Origin: Solanum dulcamara
Lineage: Eukaryota; Streptophyta; Magnoliopsida; Solanales; Solanaceae
DNA length: 64,000 nucleotides
Assembly (NCBI RefSeq): GCF_947179165.1
Contig: NC_077240.1
Coordinates: 60,361,501 to 60,425,500 of the forward strand
Direction: 5' to 3'
This document shows, in pieces, positions 42,740 to 56,631 of the stretch. How positions within the stretch are numbered: the stretch's first letter is position 1; the number at the start of each line of letters is the position of its first letter. Both the position numbers and the translations under genes were made by a program. The notes beneath the pieces were generated by a model, which saw nothing but the letters and a program-made list of their open reading frames with translations, searched no databases and was not told the DNA's origin.

Positions 42740-44290
42740 CACCACCAAAGGCTCTACCACCTCTACTTGTTTGAGTTCTAACCCAACCTTTAGCCGGAGG
42801 CCCCGAATCTCTCTCTAAAGCTACTAGAGCTGCTGAATAAGTGCGCTGGAGCCCTAAATAAGTCTTTAGTGGGCACTACTGGCACATTAAATTACCCAGA
42901 TCTCTATAACTAAAACCTGACCTCGCGATCGAAGACTGCTCCGACGACCCTGGTGGAATACCATAACCACCTCGGCCCAAACTCTGAGACCCTTAGACTT
43001 ACTGTCCACTATCGGCTGCTGGCATAGAAGTATGAATAGGTCTCTGGTGCTGAAACTGACTGCCTTCCCTATGTGAAAGGTACCCGAAAACTTACCACTA
43101 GCATGGGCCCTCTTGGGGTCCCCAAACTCTTCTCTGACCATCAATTCTGCCTCTTTGGTGGTGCTCACAATGAACTAGAAGAAAGCCCCCTCACCGGCCG
43201 ATTTGAAAACATAGGATCAAATAGAGACGGTCAAACTCTTCATGAACCTGCGGACTATCTCCGCATCATCCAAAATCAACACTGTAGAATACCTCGATAA
43301 CTGGCAAAAATGGGCCTCATACTCGGCAACTGACATGCCGCCCTAAGTCAAACTCTCAAACCTTAATCTACTCTCTTCCTGTATGCTTCATGGGCTGAAG
43401 CGATCCTCAAAAGCACTAGCAAAAACTCCCCACTCAACCAGAGAGGATCCAACTGGTCTGAACCTCACGAATATGCTCCACCACTCCCTAGATGACCCAC
43501 AGAGCTGGATTGCAATAAATTGAACACCCCGGGCATCAACCATGCTCATTGGCTCCAATATCTCATGACACAATGTCAAAAACTCATCTACATCCTCGCT
43601 TTTACCACCTTGGAACTTTGGTGGTTTCATCTTCTGAAACCTCTCATAGCACTATTGATCTGCTATAGTCTTAACCATATCTAGAGAAATATGTGTACCG
43701 ACAACTGGTGTGGGAACCAATGGTGGCTGGTCCACCTGAACCTAAACCACTGGGACCTGATGCTGCTCTAGAGTCTGTACACCAACTTTAGTCTGTGAAC
43801 CCTGTGGCGTGCCTCTAGTACCATGAGTGTAACTCTCCAACATACCCAACATCCTTAATAAGATCTCTTGAAGCAACAGGGGTGGGGCTCTAGAGGAACC
43901 AGGTCCTCAGCAATCTCAACCTATGGCTTTGGGAGGCCTCTCTAGCACGACCTCAGGCAGGTGCCACTCCTCGGGCATGACCTCTACCTGCAATCGCTCC
44001 ATGGCCTTGACCTCTCACTCAGTCCATACCCCTACCCCTAGCTAGGGTCTCAATAGCTACCTCGGGGACTGCCTCCCCTCTACTAATAGACATAGATATG
44101 GTCCTCGGTATCTGCCAAAAAAATACGTCACACTCAGCACTAACGATAATGACTTGGCACAATAAGAAAGAACAAATAAATGAAGTTTCCTAACAGTCTC
44201 CATAGCCTCTTGAAGATAAGCATAGATGTCTCTGTAACAATCCTCGAGACTCTACTTAGACTGGCTTGTACACTAAGGCCTATGAACCTG
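42740..44290 (-). pseudogene. Broken gypsy gag
   Basis: On the minus strand 43630-43388 reads MKPPKFQGGKSEDVDEFLTL then GSSREWWSIFVRF and FASAFEDRFSP, the Retrotrans_gag domain. A stop follows it directly. Further pieces follow (EEFGDPKRAHASGKFSG at about 43145-43095) in shifted frames. Upstream, 43640-44290, is a decayed N-terminal part and leader next to the PBS. It belongs to the LTR A element. Confidence 0.8.
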
Positions 44291-44304
44291 GCTCTGATAC
44301 CAAT
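44289..44304 (-). other. Primer-binding site of the LTR-A element
   Basis: On the minus strand TTGGTATCAGAGCCAGG lies directly after the LTR end (...GGTCATGACA). It is a near-perfect initiator-Met tRNA complement, better preserved than the coding part. Confidence 0.82.
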
Positions 44305-44305
44305 T

Positions 44306-46985
44306 TGTCATGACCTAAATCCAGGTGTGATGGCACTTGTCCTTCCCCACCGGACAAGTCAGCCTAAAAACCAACATTTACGGAAAAGTAAAGATGAAAC
44401 AGACTAAATAAGTAAATAATAAACAAAAGTGAAAGTCTTTCAACTACCCCCAAAGATTGTATCACATGTACAAGCCTCTAGAATAACAAGACAAAAATAA
44501 ATTACAAGTATCAATATGTCTTCAATTCTTAAACAGAGTAAAGCATAAAAATACAGGAAATGCGAGAGTTCGTTGGATATCAATGACTACCTCTCTCAAA
44601 CTCTTAGAAGCCTCGAATGATCAGAAAGAAACGGTGATCAAAGTCCAGCCTCAAAACCTACACAAATGTAGAAGCAAAGGTGAGTACCATTCAACGCGGT
44701 ACCCAGCAAGATAATTAGAAAAACTAAGCAAATCTAAAAGGATTTGCGTACTCCTTTGCAACCCAACCGAACCTCCAGACTAAAACCTGCATAGAAATTC
44801 AGGCCAACCTAACAGCTTATGCTAAACAGTTCAATAAGGTTCAGATCTCATCTCAGTATCACAAGATATAAGTACAAATAATCACAAGTCACAAATAGGC
44901 ATCTACATTATCATACAGAGATATGCATAATATGTATATGCACGCTTAATGATCATGCATGTGTGCAATTATCGGCAAAGACCTCAGCATAATAAACTCT
45001 GACCAAAAATGGCCTCGGTCTTATAATCTATGATTGGAAATAACCTCGATCCCACAACCTTACCAGAAATGACCTCGGGTATATAACACTATCAAAAATG
45101 ACCTTGGCAATATAATTCTGCCAGAAATTACCTTGGCAATATAATCTCGCCGCAAATAACCTCGATAATATAATCTCGCCAGAAATGACCTTGGCAATAT
45201 AATCCGCTAGAAATGACCTCGGCAATATCATTCCACTGGAAACGACTTCGGCCTATCAATCTCTCACAGGAAATGACCTCGACAATATCATATCTTTGAC
45301 CTAAAAAGACCTTGGTCTCACAATCGTATACCTCTCATCACAGTATTTCAGAACTAATGTAAACAACATGCTCACACAAGTAATGAGGAATAATCAATTC
45401 AAACAAACCGCAATCACAATTAGACTATCAAACATTTCATCAAATACAAATAGATATCTAGATTACGGCATGTAATACTCAATTCTCAATAATATCATAC
45501 ATCATCTTTTATTAACTCCGTTTATTCATTTTAGATTATTTTATATCACAATTAAACCCGTAACCTCATCCCCATTATGCCCCAACACACATATGACGGG
45601 ATATTCGGGAATTCTAAGAGATTCACGGAGTTTAAGGAGTCCACTTGCCTTAATTAAGACATGATCAATCAATTCATGTGAGCTTTGCCCTTTCAATTAT
45701 ACTCCGAATCACCATAATTTATTCAAATATTGCTTCACAATCAGAAACCAAGTCCAACGATACTAAGAATGAGAAATTCGGTGAAAAACGGGTCAAAGGC
45801 TTAAAGTTCAACTTCAAAAAATAGGGGTGTAAATCTGAGTATTTCTACATGAAAATATTTTTGCAGTATTATGAATCAATTGTCGAAAACCATTTTGAAA
45901 ATGCTGTTGAAATAAAGTCACAATCATCCTTTAAAAAAAATTCATCTTCTTCAAGAAACCTCAAATTTAGGGTCCAAAATCCTTAGTTTGAAACAAAATT
46001 CATGATAAAATGAATGGGTAACGTAAATTCTTGGTCAAGAACATTTACCTAATCACCATAAGAAATCCCATGTCAAAATTCTCCTATACGAGCTCCTAAG
46101 GTCTGAAAATATGGAAAAAGACTAAACCCTAACCTTAAACCCCTCTCAGATGTCGCTTAAGTGGTTGGGGGTTCTCTTAAGCGGACCTCGCTTTCACAAT
46201 CCCCGCCCTCCGCGACTCCTCAACCAGGTGCTGACCTTTGCTTTCATGAAGAGGTTCTCTCTTAAGCGATTGTCACGATCACGACCTACCCCCTCGTGAT
46301 CGTAAGGTCTGCATTAGATGGAAGAAAACCAGCAAAAATTTCTAAGTCTCAAAGTTCTGAATTGACCCTCGGGATTCGTTCGGAATCCCGTGTAGACAAA
46401 GCATATATGCAACCCTACTAAAATCAATGTTCTGGACTCAACAGAACCATCAGAATTTAATTTCGAGGCCTTTTTGATCCGAAAACCAAAAAATCGCAAC
46501 TAGAACAACTTTATAGCTCACAAGACCAAAACACCCTCGGAGCTTCAGAAAAATACACAGGAACTCTCCCTAGGACTAAAATCACCCTCTGAATTCAACG
46601 GAGTCATCGTAATTCAGTTCCGAGCATCCGATCCCCAAATGGTGATTAAAGTCAAACCTATGGCCAAAAAACTCAAATATTTCCAACTCAACCCCTCAAA
46701 TCCACGATATGACTCCAAATATGATTTCGTCAACTCTCCTAGACAAAATTCAACATTCAAGAACCGATGAAATCAACAAAATTCTGTTTTGAGACTCGAA
46801 ACTCAAATACCACTTTTGAGTCATTCTAAATCTCTAAAACTCAAAGTTTACCGAAAATCTCAACTTTTCAAGAAAATCACGGAACCGACATCAGATATCA
46901 ACCAAATATGACTTGGAGAAACTACTAGGAGTGGTAAAATAGTTTTTTACGAAAATTTCCAAAAATAACCTTCAGGGTCATTACA
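44306..46985 (-). mobile_element. 5' LTR, family A, complete
   Basis: On the minus strand it starts TGTAATGACCCTGAAGG at 46985 and ends GGTCATGACA at 44306, 2680 bp. PBS and gag follow. A diverged same-family LTR lies in + orientation at 59659; the two share long aligned blocks, for example CTTTGTCTACACGGGATTCC near 46390 against the 60260 region. The matching 3' LTR of this copy is not present in recognisable form; family B sequence takes its place. Confidence 0.82.
45000..45312. repeat. Tandem GAAATGACCTCGGCAATAT units in LTR A
   Basis: About ten units of 30-36 bp share AGAAATGACCTTGGCAATAT and AATCTCGCC. They are internal to LTR A. The other LTR A copy has only a short, different repeat (CCTGTGTGGG) near 60970-61015 at the comparable place. 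Confidence 0.8.
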
Positions 46986-47849
46986 AATACTTTACTCTTT
47001 CTATTGAATTGCTCATTAAGTTACAAATTGTATTGCTTACTCTAAATACAAAGCATATGCTTCATTGCATATTAAAGTTAGTTTTCGTCTCTTCATTCCA
47101 AACTTAGTTTTGGTCTCTTCATTCCAAACTCTTTACCGATAGGGTTTTATGTTCTTTTTGTTCCCTTTTACTGTTGTTGGTATTTTTGCTCTATTACACA
47201 ATTTCTTTTTCTACTTCCGTTTTTGACTCTTCTCTAATTGATTCGGCGGTGCTAGTTAATTGAGTTTGTTTTTAAAAATACAAATTTTATGTTTTTTTAA
47301 ATGCAAAACAATATTTGTAGGTTTGAGTTGGAGGTTAAACATACAAAACAGTGAAAAACTGAAAAATAAAGGTAAGAATCTTTTGAAGTATATTTTTAGG
47401 CATACTATGGTAGAATCTCTTTAATTTATTTCCTTTGTTCTGCTTGATTTTTAAGGATTTTGACTTTCTAATAGGTGATGATAGCGTCATACGGAAAGGA
47501 ATTAACCTCCAAAGTTCTTGAAAACAACATGATATGTATACATTGTTAATGATCTTTTAGACTTTGTTTTGATGGTAGTTATATATTATTTCATAATGTA
47601 TTGTGTTGTATTGTATCGTACTGTATTATTTTAATAAATATAATATTTAGATAGATTGTATCGTTATCCGTCGTTACAAGGTGTCACATATATGGGGTAG
47701 AGTTACTATAAAAAATAGGGTAAATAATAAAATATATAGAATATTAAATAATAAGTAAAGACAAAATGAGAAGAAAATATTAAAATAATGACTTTGTTTT
47801 GATGATAGTATAAAATACAATTTTTCTGTACGTGGTCTATGTTTATGAA
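46986..47849. other. AT-rich DNA upstream of the P450 relic
   Basis: No gene is seen. TTCGTCTCTTCATTCCAAAC-type sequence is duplicated in tandem near 47085-47130. ACTTTGTTTTGATGRTAGT occurs at 47561 and again at 47799, flanking a 240-bp piece with TATTGTATCGT motifs that may be a small MITE. Confidence 0.5.
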
Positions 47850-50098
<2,249 letters not shown>

Positions 50099-50403
50099 CA
50101 TTCTTACGTTTTTTTCTTCTATAGATACATTAGAAGCCCCCTTTTGCATTTCATGTTGTGTGACAATTGATTAAATAACTACTGGAAATATGTCCTGGCA
50201 ACACAGCAACTAGACTCTCATGTAGCAGCCTGGAAATATCTTGTTACAAAAAATACTCAAACTTAAACGTCTTAGGGGTCGTTTGGTTTGGATACAAGTT
50301 ATGCTATGATCAGAGGTGGATCTAGGATTTTGAATCTCTGGTGCCACGATGTCACGCCCCAACCTCAATGGGCGCAACTTTCCCCTAATGTCAAAACTCA
50401 GGC
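50099..50403. other. P450 3' flank and pieces of small elements
   Basis: After the P450 stop come about 175 bp that may be old 3' UTR. GGGGTCGTTTGGTTTGG at 50276 and CAGAGGTGGATCTAGG at 50315 are left ends of the same MITE types seen at 22894 and 23800. TGTCACGCCCCAACCTC at 50352 is a gypsy LTR edge. None is complete. Confidence 0.45.
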
Positions 50404-51077
50404 CACTACTAAAAAAATATGAAAAAACGACACACATAATTCTGTCGCTTTCCCCTAATGCCAAAACTGCGTCGCTTTTTTGGTCAAACTCGACGGAAAA
50501 GCAACGCAGTCACTTCCGTCACTTTTTTGCTCGACGCTTTTAAAAGAGCGACGGACAGGGCCGTAAAAAGCGACGGAATGAGTTGCCCCTAATCTTTTTA
50601 ATTAAAAAATATATATATAAAAAATGACGGACTCCGTCTTTTTATTTTTTTAAAAAATAATTATTTAATAAAAAACGACGGACTATTAATCTCCATCCGT
50701 CGCTTTGTTTATATTGGCTTCTTAAAAATTTGCAGAAAAGCGACGAACTTTGAGTCTCTGTTCGTTGATTTTCTGGAAAATATATAAAAAAATCTAAAAA
50801 AGCGACGGACTAAAGGACCCTGCCCGTCACTTTTCTGCAACAACTTTTATAGCAGAAATTGCAGGTTTCTGTTGTCCACCTGCAATCAAAATTCAATTCA
50901 ATTGTATGCGATTCAGCCTATTCAAACACAAATAACAACAAACAAAATACGCAAAATACATAATAACAAACATAATTAAACACTTAAAACGAATAAAATC
51001 ATAATTTAGAACGATTTAAAGTGTTTTAAAGTTAACAAAAAAATTTAAAATGTTTATAAACTAACATATGAAACCCT
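50404..51077 (+). mobile_element. Second CACTA left end, truncated
   Basis: It starts CACTACTAAAAAAATATG. For the first 430 bp it carries GCGACGGAC, CCGTCGCTT and CCGTCAC motifs in both directions, as in the CACTA at 26457. No transposase follows. Similarity to LTR family B begins at 51078, so it is a fragment or was interrupted there. Confidence 0.72.
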
Positions 51078-51415
51078 TGAAACAATGTAATTGTAGTGGC
51101 AATTTTGTTTTGTTTACCTGTAGAAGGTGCGATGTTTGCTTCAACAGTTCGTCCACTAGGGTTTGTCTCCTTTTTCTTTTCTTAATTAATTATGTACTAA
51201 AAGTGATAAATATCTCTATCTTATTTTAATAAATAAATAGTATAAGGTATTAAATAAATTATAAATTTAGCCTACTAACTAAATTAATTATCTAAAGTTA
51301 CCCTCAACTAAATAATCATATTTATCGAATAGTCCAAAATATCCATTAACATTTATGGGATAAATATTTTATGAAATAAAAGCTCTAATACTCAAAACTA
51401 CCTAATGGGTCATTA
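51078..51415 (-). mobile_element. LTR family B start fragment (second copy)
   Basis: This 338-bp stretch matches 42167-42500 at about 90% by eye. On the minus strand it follows directly after a gypsy chromodomain frame, exactly where a 3' LTR should start (TAATGACCCATTAGGTAG). This shows that family B is the LTR of the chromodomain element at 51430. Confidence 0.75.
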
Positions 51416-51429
51416 AAACAGATTCCAAT

Positions 51430-52640
51430 TTACCCACCATTCATCCCCGAACGGTCAAAAGAAGAACGATGGTAGAAAAGTGTATTTGACTCGATAAATA
51501 AATGTGGATATCTTCCAAGCATATCAGTCTCAATCTTCCAAGTGAACTCCTCAACAGGACGATTCCTCCACTGGACTTTCACAAACACAATCTCCCTTGA
51601 CCTCAATTTGCGGACCTCCCTATCAAGAATAGCTACAGGCTCCTCCTCATAAGACTTTCTCATTAAATAAGACCGAATCCTAGTGAATAATATAGAGTCC
51701 ATCACTATGATATTTATTTAGCATAGACACATGAAACACTGGTGCACTCTGGACAAACCAAGAGGTAAAGCTAATTCATAGGCCACTCTCCAACACGCTC
51801 AAGAATTTTAAATGGCCCAATATACTTCTTATTGAGCTTACCTCGATTACCAAATCTCACCACACCCTTCATGGATGAAACCTTCAACAACACTTGCTCT
51901 CCCTCCTAAACTCCATGTCCTGATCTTTCAGTCTGCATACTCCCTTAAAAGATTAGTTCTCTAAGATCTCATCTCAAATACATCAAACAAACCAATAAGA
52001 GACCTACATCTCCTTCCATACAATAAGATCCAATCTAGTATTTAACTCATCCTGGAAGGTCCTCCAAAAGTTAGAAGTAAATTGCTTACCTCTATCTGAT
52101 ATGATAAAAATCAGAACTCCATACAATCAAATAATTTCATGAATGTAGATTTTAGCTAACTTTTCTGCATTATAAGTCACGTTAACTAGAGTGAAGTGTG
52201 CAGACTTAGTTAACCTGTCAACAATCACCCATATCTAATCAAACTTACCCAATGTATTTGGAAGACCCACCAAAAAATCCATTGACATCCTTTCCCACTT
52301 CCATTTAGGAATGGACATTCTTTGAAGTGTCCCTCTAGGCCTTTGGTGCTCATATTTTACCTGCTGACAATTCGGACAATAGGAAACAAAATCAATAATG
52401 TCATGCTTTATTCTACTCTACCAATAATTCTATGTCAGATCGCGATACATCTTGTTGAACTGGAATGTATAGAGTACCTCAAACTGTGAGCCTATGCAAG
52501 AATAGTTTGGATCAAATTATCAACACGGGGCACACATATCCGCCCCTTAATCCTCAATAAGTAGAACTGTGGGTCCATACCATAGCGCCCCTATAAGTCA
52601 TCTACCATAATTCAAATAATCCAAATGAACATAAAAATTC
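51430..52640 (-). pseudogene. Gypsy chromovirus integrase with chromodomain, decayed
   Basis: The minus-strand frame 51705-51430 reads EEEPVAILDREVRKLRSREI then VQWRNRPVEEFTWKIETDML and RYPHLFI, the C-terminal chromodomain of Tekay/Del-type integrases. Further right in broken frames come WVIVDRLTKSAHFTL-like and HQRPRGTLQ-like blocks of the integrase core and zinc domain (about 52180-52380), with several stops. In this group the chromodomain steers insertion to particular chromatin. It is inactive. Confidence 0.82.
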
Positions 52641-55264
52641 AGCATCTTCTATACATCACTGCTTGTCACTCAAATAAAAACCTAAACTTCATAAAAGTCA
52701 TTGATAAACCCTTAGTAAGTCTGTGGCGAATTAGTTCTTCTTGCATAGTCATATCTAAACTTGAAGGCAAAAATTCATACATACTTCAACGTTAAACCAA
52801 GGGTCTAGATGAGATGTCTTATTCCTTCACTTTCTTACGTTATTCCCATGATGAAAATTCCAAATACCTTGAACTCTTTAATATACCAGACTTGTTTTCC
52901 TTTTGCTAACTCATTTACCAATCTTATCCTTTGACCAACAACCCATAATATTTTTCATCATCCTCTAAATCAAAACTTTAAGTGAAACCTCTCTTAGGTC
53001 CTTTAACAATCAAAAGTAACCAAATTTACGATCCAAGCCATTTACATGTCCTACTAAATGCTCAATACCTGATGGAATCGATCATTTCTTATCTTATCAA
53101 TCCATACCTTGACAAAATATACTACCAAGAATGTAGACTCACAATAAAAAACTTAAATTCTGATTCCAACCGTGTCACCTAATTCCCTTATCTATCAACA
53201 TTATCTCATACCTTGAAGATCTTTATGAATTCGTGTATCTTAGCTTATCATTGATCGCCTCTCCATCAACCTTACTATATCCTTTGTTAAAAATCCAACC
53301 GTACCAGTTACCAAACTCGAAGCCATAAAAGAACTTATCACCACACTCAAATCGAACGCCTGTAGTCTTCTTTCTCAAATCTTATTCAATAGTTTTTAAC
53401 CCATATAAATAACATGTAACACTATCATCATAATCAGAGAAAAACAGATGGAACCATGTGTCTTTGGATCCAATTCTCCACTCTCTTTGAAGATACATCT
53501 TTGGCCTTGCAATCTGAGTAACTATTCTTATTCTTACCTCCTTCTAAAGGTTAAACTACATTCCACTAATTCCTTAAATTTATAACTCTAGCCCCTTCCA
53601 ATTCTATTTGAGCAGTGTTTCAACACATCCTACAACTTTCCATACGACTACCCTATGCACCAAAGAGTAGCAAGCCAGAACTTTTGATACCCACAAGTTG
53701 CTATTACCATACCAAATCCATTCAATTGAAAATCATTATCATATAGTTGCATCCTTATCATAATCCATTATGAACTTTTATTACCATTATGCTCAGTAGC
53801 CATTGCCATCACCTAAAAGTGAACCTTGTCATCAACATGAAACCTTAAGTAGTTAATATCCGCATTTGACAATCGACGTATCCATTTCCATATACCACTA
53901 GTACCACACCGTGAAAGTCCATTAGATCCACCACTAGAATACTTTATATCCATCGAGAATATCGTACCCAAATGGCCCGTATATTTCTACCCATTGAATA
54001 GCTGCAAAACACTACCAAATATGTTCTGTCTCTAGCCCAAAATATATGTATTCTTTCCTAAATTAGGTCGCTAGCAGAAGTAATACAATCCAAACTCTAA
54101 AAAAGTAAGCATCGATATGGTTGTAGTAGTCGTATCATGACCCTCTTTGATATAACCTCAAATTATAAAACTGCAGTAGAGATTCTGACCTCAATTCTCT
54201 CACAAAGTGGCGAAATCTGCTCTTTTGAAATAAAGCAAAGCTGAGTAGCATATTTAGATAAGGAATGAAACCTTCCTATGATAAATATTTTCCCTTGCTC
54301 TCTATTTAGGAACTCATCTCTTCTCTTGTCCTCAAGGTCCGAGGGATATACTTCTCTATAAAAAAGTCAGAAGATGCTGCCCAAGTCATATCGAACCTCT
54401 AACAACGCTGTCAAAAATGTTAGATTAGTAGCTATGATTGTAAACAATCATTAAGAGCGACATAGCTAGACTCAATGGTCCCTACATTCAATCACATATA
54501 GCTGGGATGTGACCCCGATGACTAGATGAATCTTAAGACTATTAGACAACCGTAAGTATTCATGGTAGCTCTTATATATATTCCCATCAGCAAAGTGGTG
54601 CTTGTAGAACCATTGGTATACTTCAACTATCCCAAACAACACCAAATGTTCCATAACTCAAATGACGAAGTATGGTCAAGGATATTACCCTACCAAGATG
54701 AAAATCAGAGGATCGGTACACCCGGTCAATCACTAAGGAATCACCTATAGATATGGAAACAAATGTGGGCATATGTAGCGAATCATACTCCAAGGCATAT
54801 TCGAAGTGAAGTAGGTGGTCACATGAGAATGTACGAAACTAAGGTCGAATAACACAAAATACTCCTTTCATAGTGCCCATATCAAATATTTCCATTCATC
54901 TAACTCCATCTCTTTGATTTTTAAATACCCAAAGTCAAACAACCTAGTCACCATTACAATCGTACACATACTCAATTTATCAAATCTCACATACTTCTTA
55001 CAGTACTCTACTTTAGTACCAGCTCTAACGAATGGCTCAATCGTTGTTGTTGCTCTAGTTCTGATCATTTGTGACAATAGAGTGAAGAAGAACATATACC
55101 AATTTGTATCACCTAGATACCAATTGGATTTAAGTAATAGCTCAAAAGAAAGAAGGAATGTAGTTTTCCTAATGTCCCGTAGCCTCTCAAGAAAAGTAAA
55201 GGCGTCCCCGTACCGTTTTACAAGACTCTACTAGATCTGTCCTTGTGTGATGAAATCACCGAAC
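52641..55264 (-). other. Degenerate interior of the family-B gypsy element
   Basis: I find no readable RT, protease or gag domain in six frames. It is AT-rich, full of stops, and bounded by integrase on one side and by leader/PBS on the other. It is probably decayed or rearranged gag-pol. Sequence at 55160-55240 resembles the leader found next to other PBS sites in this window (TCCCGTAGCCTCTC, CAAGACTCTACTAG). Confidence 0.5.
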
Positions 55265-55265
55265 C

Positions 55266-55283
55266 TAAGGCTCTGATACCATG
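55266..55283 (-). other. Primer-binding site of the family-B element
   Basis: On the minus strand AACATGGTATCAGAGCC follows an LTR ending CCATTTTGGGGTGACA. This is the initiator-Met tRNA type, well preserved. Confidence 0.8.
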
Positions 55284-55285
55284 TT

Positions 55286-56020
55286 TGTCACCCCAAAATG
55301 GTCCATGAGTGGCACCCACACTTAACCTCTTAGGTGGGAGAACCAATGATACAACTCCAACCTATAAAGGTATAATAATAATGCAGAAGCTAAACTTATA
55401 GAAGTAGGAAATAACCAAAACCACTAAAGTCTATTACATAGTGTTCTCCAAAATCTGAAAGTCATCACATCAAGGATATCTAATTTTAAAGTACCAAGTC
55501 TGAAGGAATCTAACATGAGCGATGAATAATAGCTCACCCTTAAACACAATGTGCTGGATATTGTCTAGAGCTGAGGGCAATTTAAAGTCGTTGGTACACT
55601 CGCTCCACTCCACAAAAGAAAATGAAGAAAAATATAAGTAGAGGTCACTACAGGGCAACATGTACTGTGTAGGTATCATCGGCCGACTCAAAATAGAAAT
55701 TAATATGCATAAAGTAATAGCATGAAATCAACTATAACATTTAACAAGTGGAAAGCAACAACCAACAAGTACAAGTGATAACACAATGAAAAAAGTAGGT
55801 AATCAGTCAATAGTATCAAGATCACACATGAGGACTCAGGCCTCCACACCACTCTCTTTTGGAAAATGGGTTCTTTGGGATTGAGTAGATTAAGTCATTT
55901 TAATATGTTTTCTTTTAATATTATCGTGTCAGAACATGACATCCGATCCAATAATATCATGTTGGCTTGTGGTATCCAACCTAAATATGTCATGTCGGCT
56001 CGTAACACCCAATCTAATTA
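55286..56020 (-). mobile_element. LTR family B, R-U5-like part only
   Basis: On the minus strand the LTR end is at 55286, with PBS beyond. Going right, the LTR runs only about 735 bp before reaching the tandem motif (55917-56020; GTCGGCTCGTAACACCCAAT on plus) and then coding sequence of TNP2. The U3-like start expected of this LTR (TGTAATGACCCATTAGG) is absent here. It is present instead at 42500 and 51415. Confidence 0.7.
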
Positions 56021-56571
56021 CATACAGGATGTTGTCTAGTTGGATGACTACTGGAAAGCTTGCTCATCCTCATTGCATGGAACATAGTAAGGAATTCACC
56101 TTAAAGCATGGAAGAAAAAATTCATGGTTTGATTGTCATCGTCAGTTCTTGCCAATGAACCATGAGTTTAGAAAGATGAAACATGCATTAAAAAAAAACA
56201 GGGTTGAAAATGACCCTCCACCTCTATCACTGACAGGACATCAAATTTGGGAGAGAGTTTCTCAATTGCCTAAAGTTATAGAAACTCCACCATCTAAACT
56301 TCCTGGATATGGTGTTGAACATAATCGGAACAAACAGAGCATATTTTGAGAGTTGCCATATTGAAAGGATAATCTGCTACGACATAATCTTGATGTGATG
56401 AACATTGAGAAAAAATATTTTGACAATTTGTTTAACACAGTGATGGATGTTAAGGGCAAGACAAAAGACAACACAAGAGCTAGAATAGACTTACAGGAAT
56501 ACTGTAAAAGAAAAGAATTGTGGTTGCAAGAACTACAAAATGATAAAATTGTCAAGCCTAAATATAGCTAA
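56021..56571 (+). pseudogene. TNP2-like: CACTA TNP2-type transposase, 3' part
   Basis: From CATACAGGATG the frame reads RMLSSWMTTGKLAHPHCMEH, then FTLKHGRKNSWFDCHRQFLP, HQIWERVSQLPKVIE and a TGA at 56347-56349 for an expected Trp. It then continues ELPY, KDNLLRHNLDVMNIEKKYFD, and ELWLQELQNDKIVKPK. It picks up the protein exactly where the 5' half stops at TINDFPA. Coding ends near 56571, well short of the normal C terminus. Two breaks plus truncation make it dead. Confidence 0.88.
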
Positions 56572-56631
56572 TTATGTATATAGAATATAAGGCATTCTAT
56601 TATTATTATCTATAGTGGATCTAGAAGTTAT

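Noticed and set aside
50391..50470. Duplicated CTTTCCCCTAATGYCAAAACT around the second CACTA end as a target duplication
   Set aside because: CACTA elements make 3-bp duplications, and the second copy lies inside the element, so it is a local duplication.
55936..56349. 137-codon frame as a separate gene start
   Set aside because: The first 30 codons are LTR sequence, and only the part from about 56025 is TNP2 coding.
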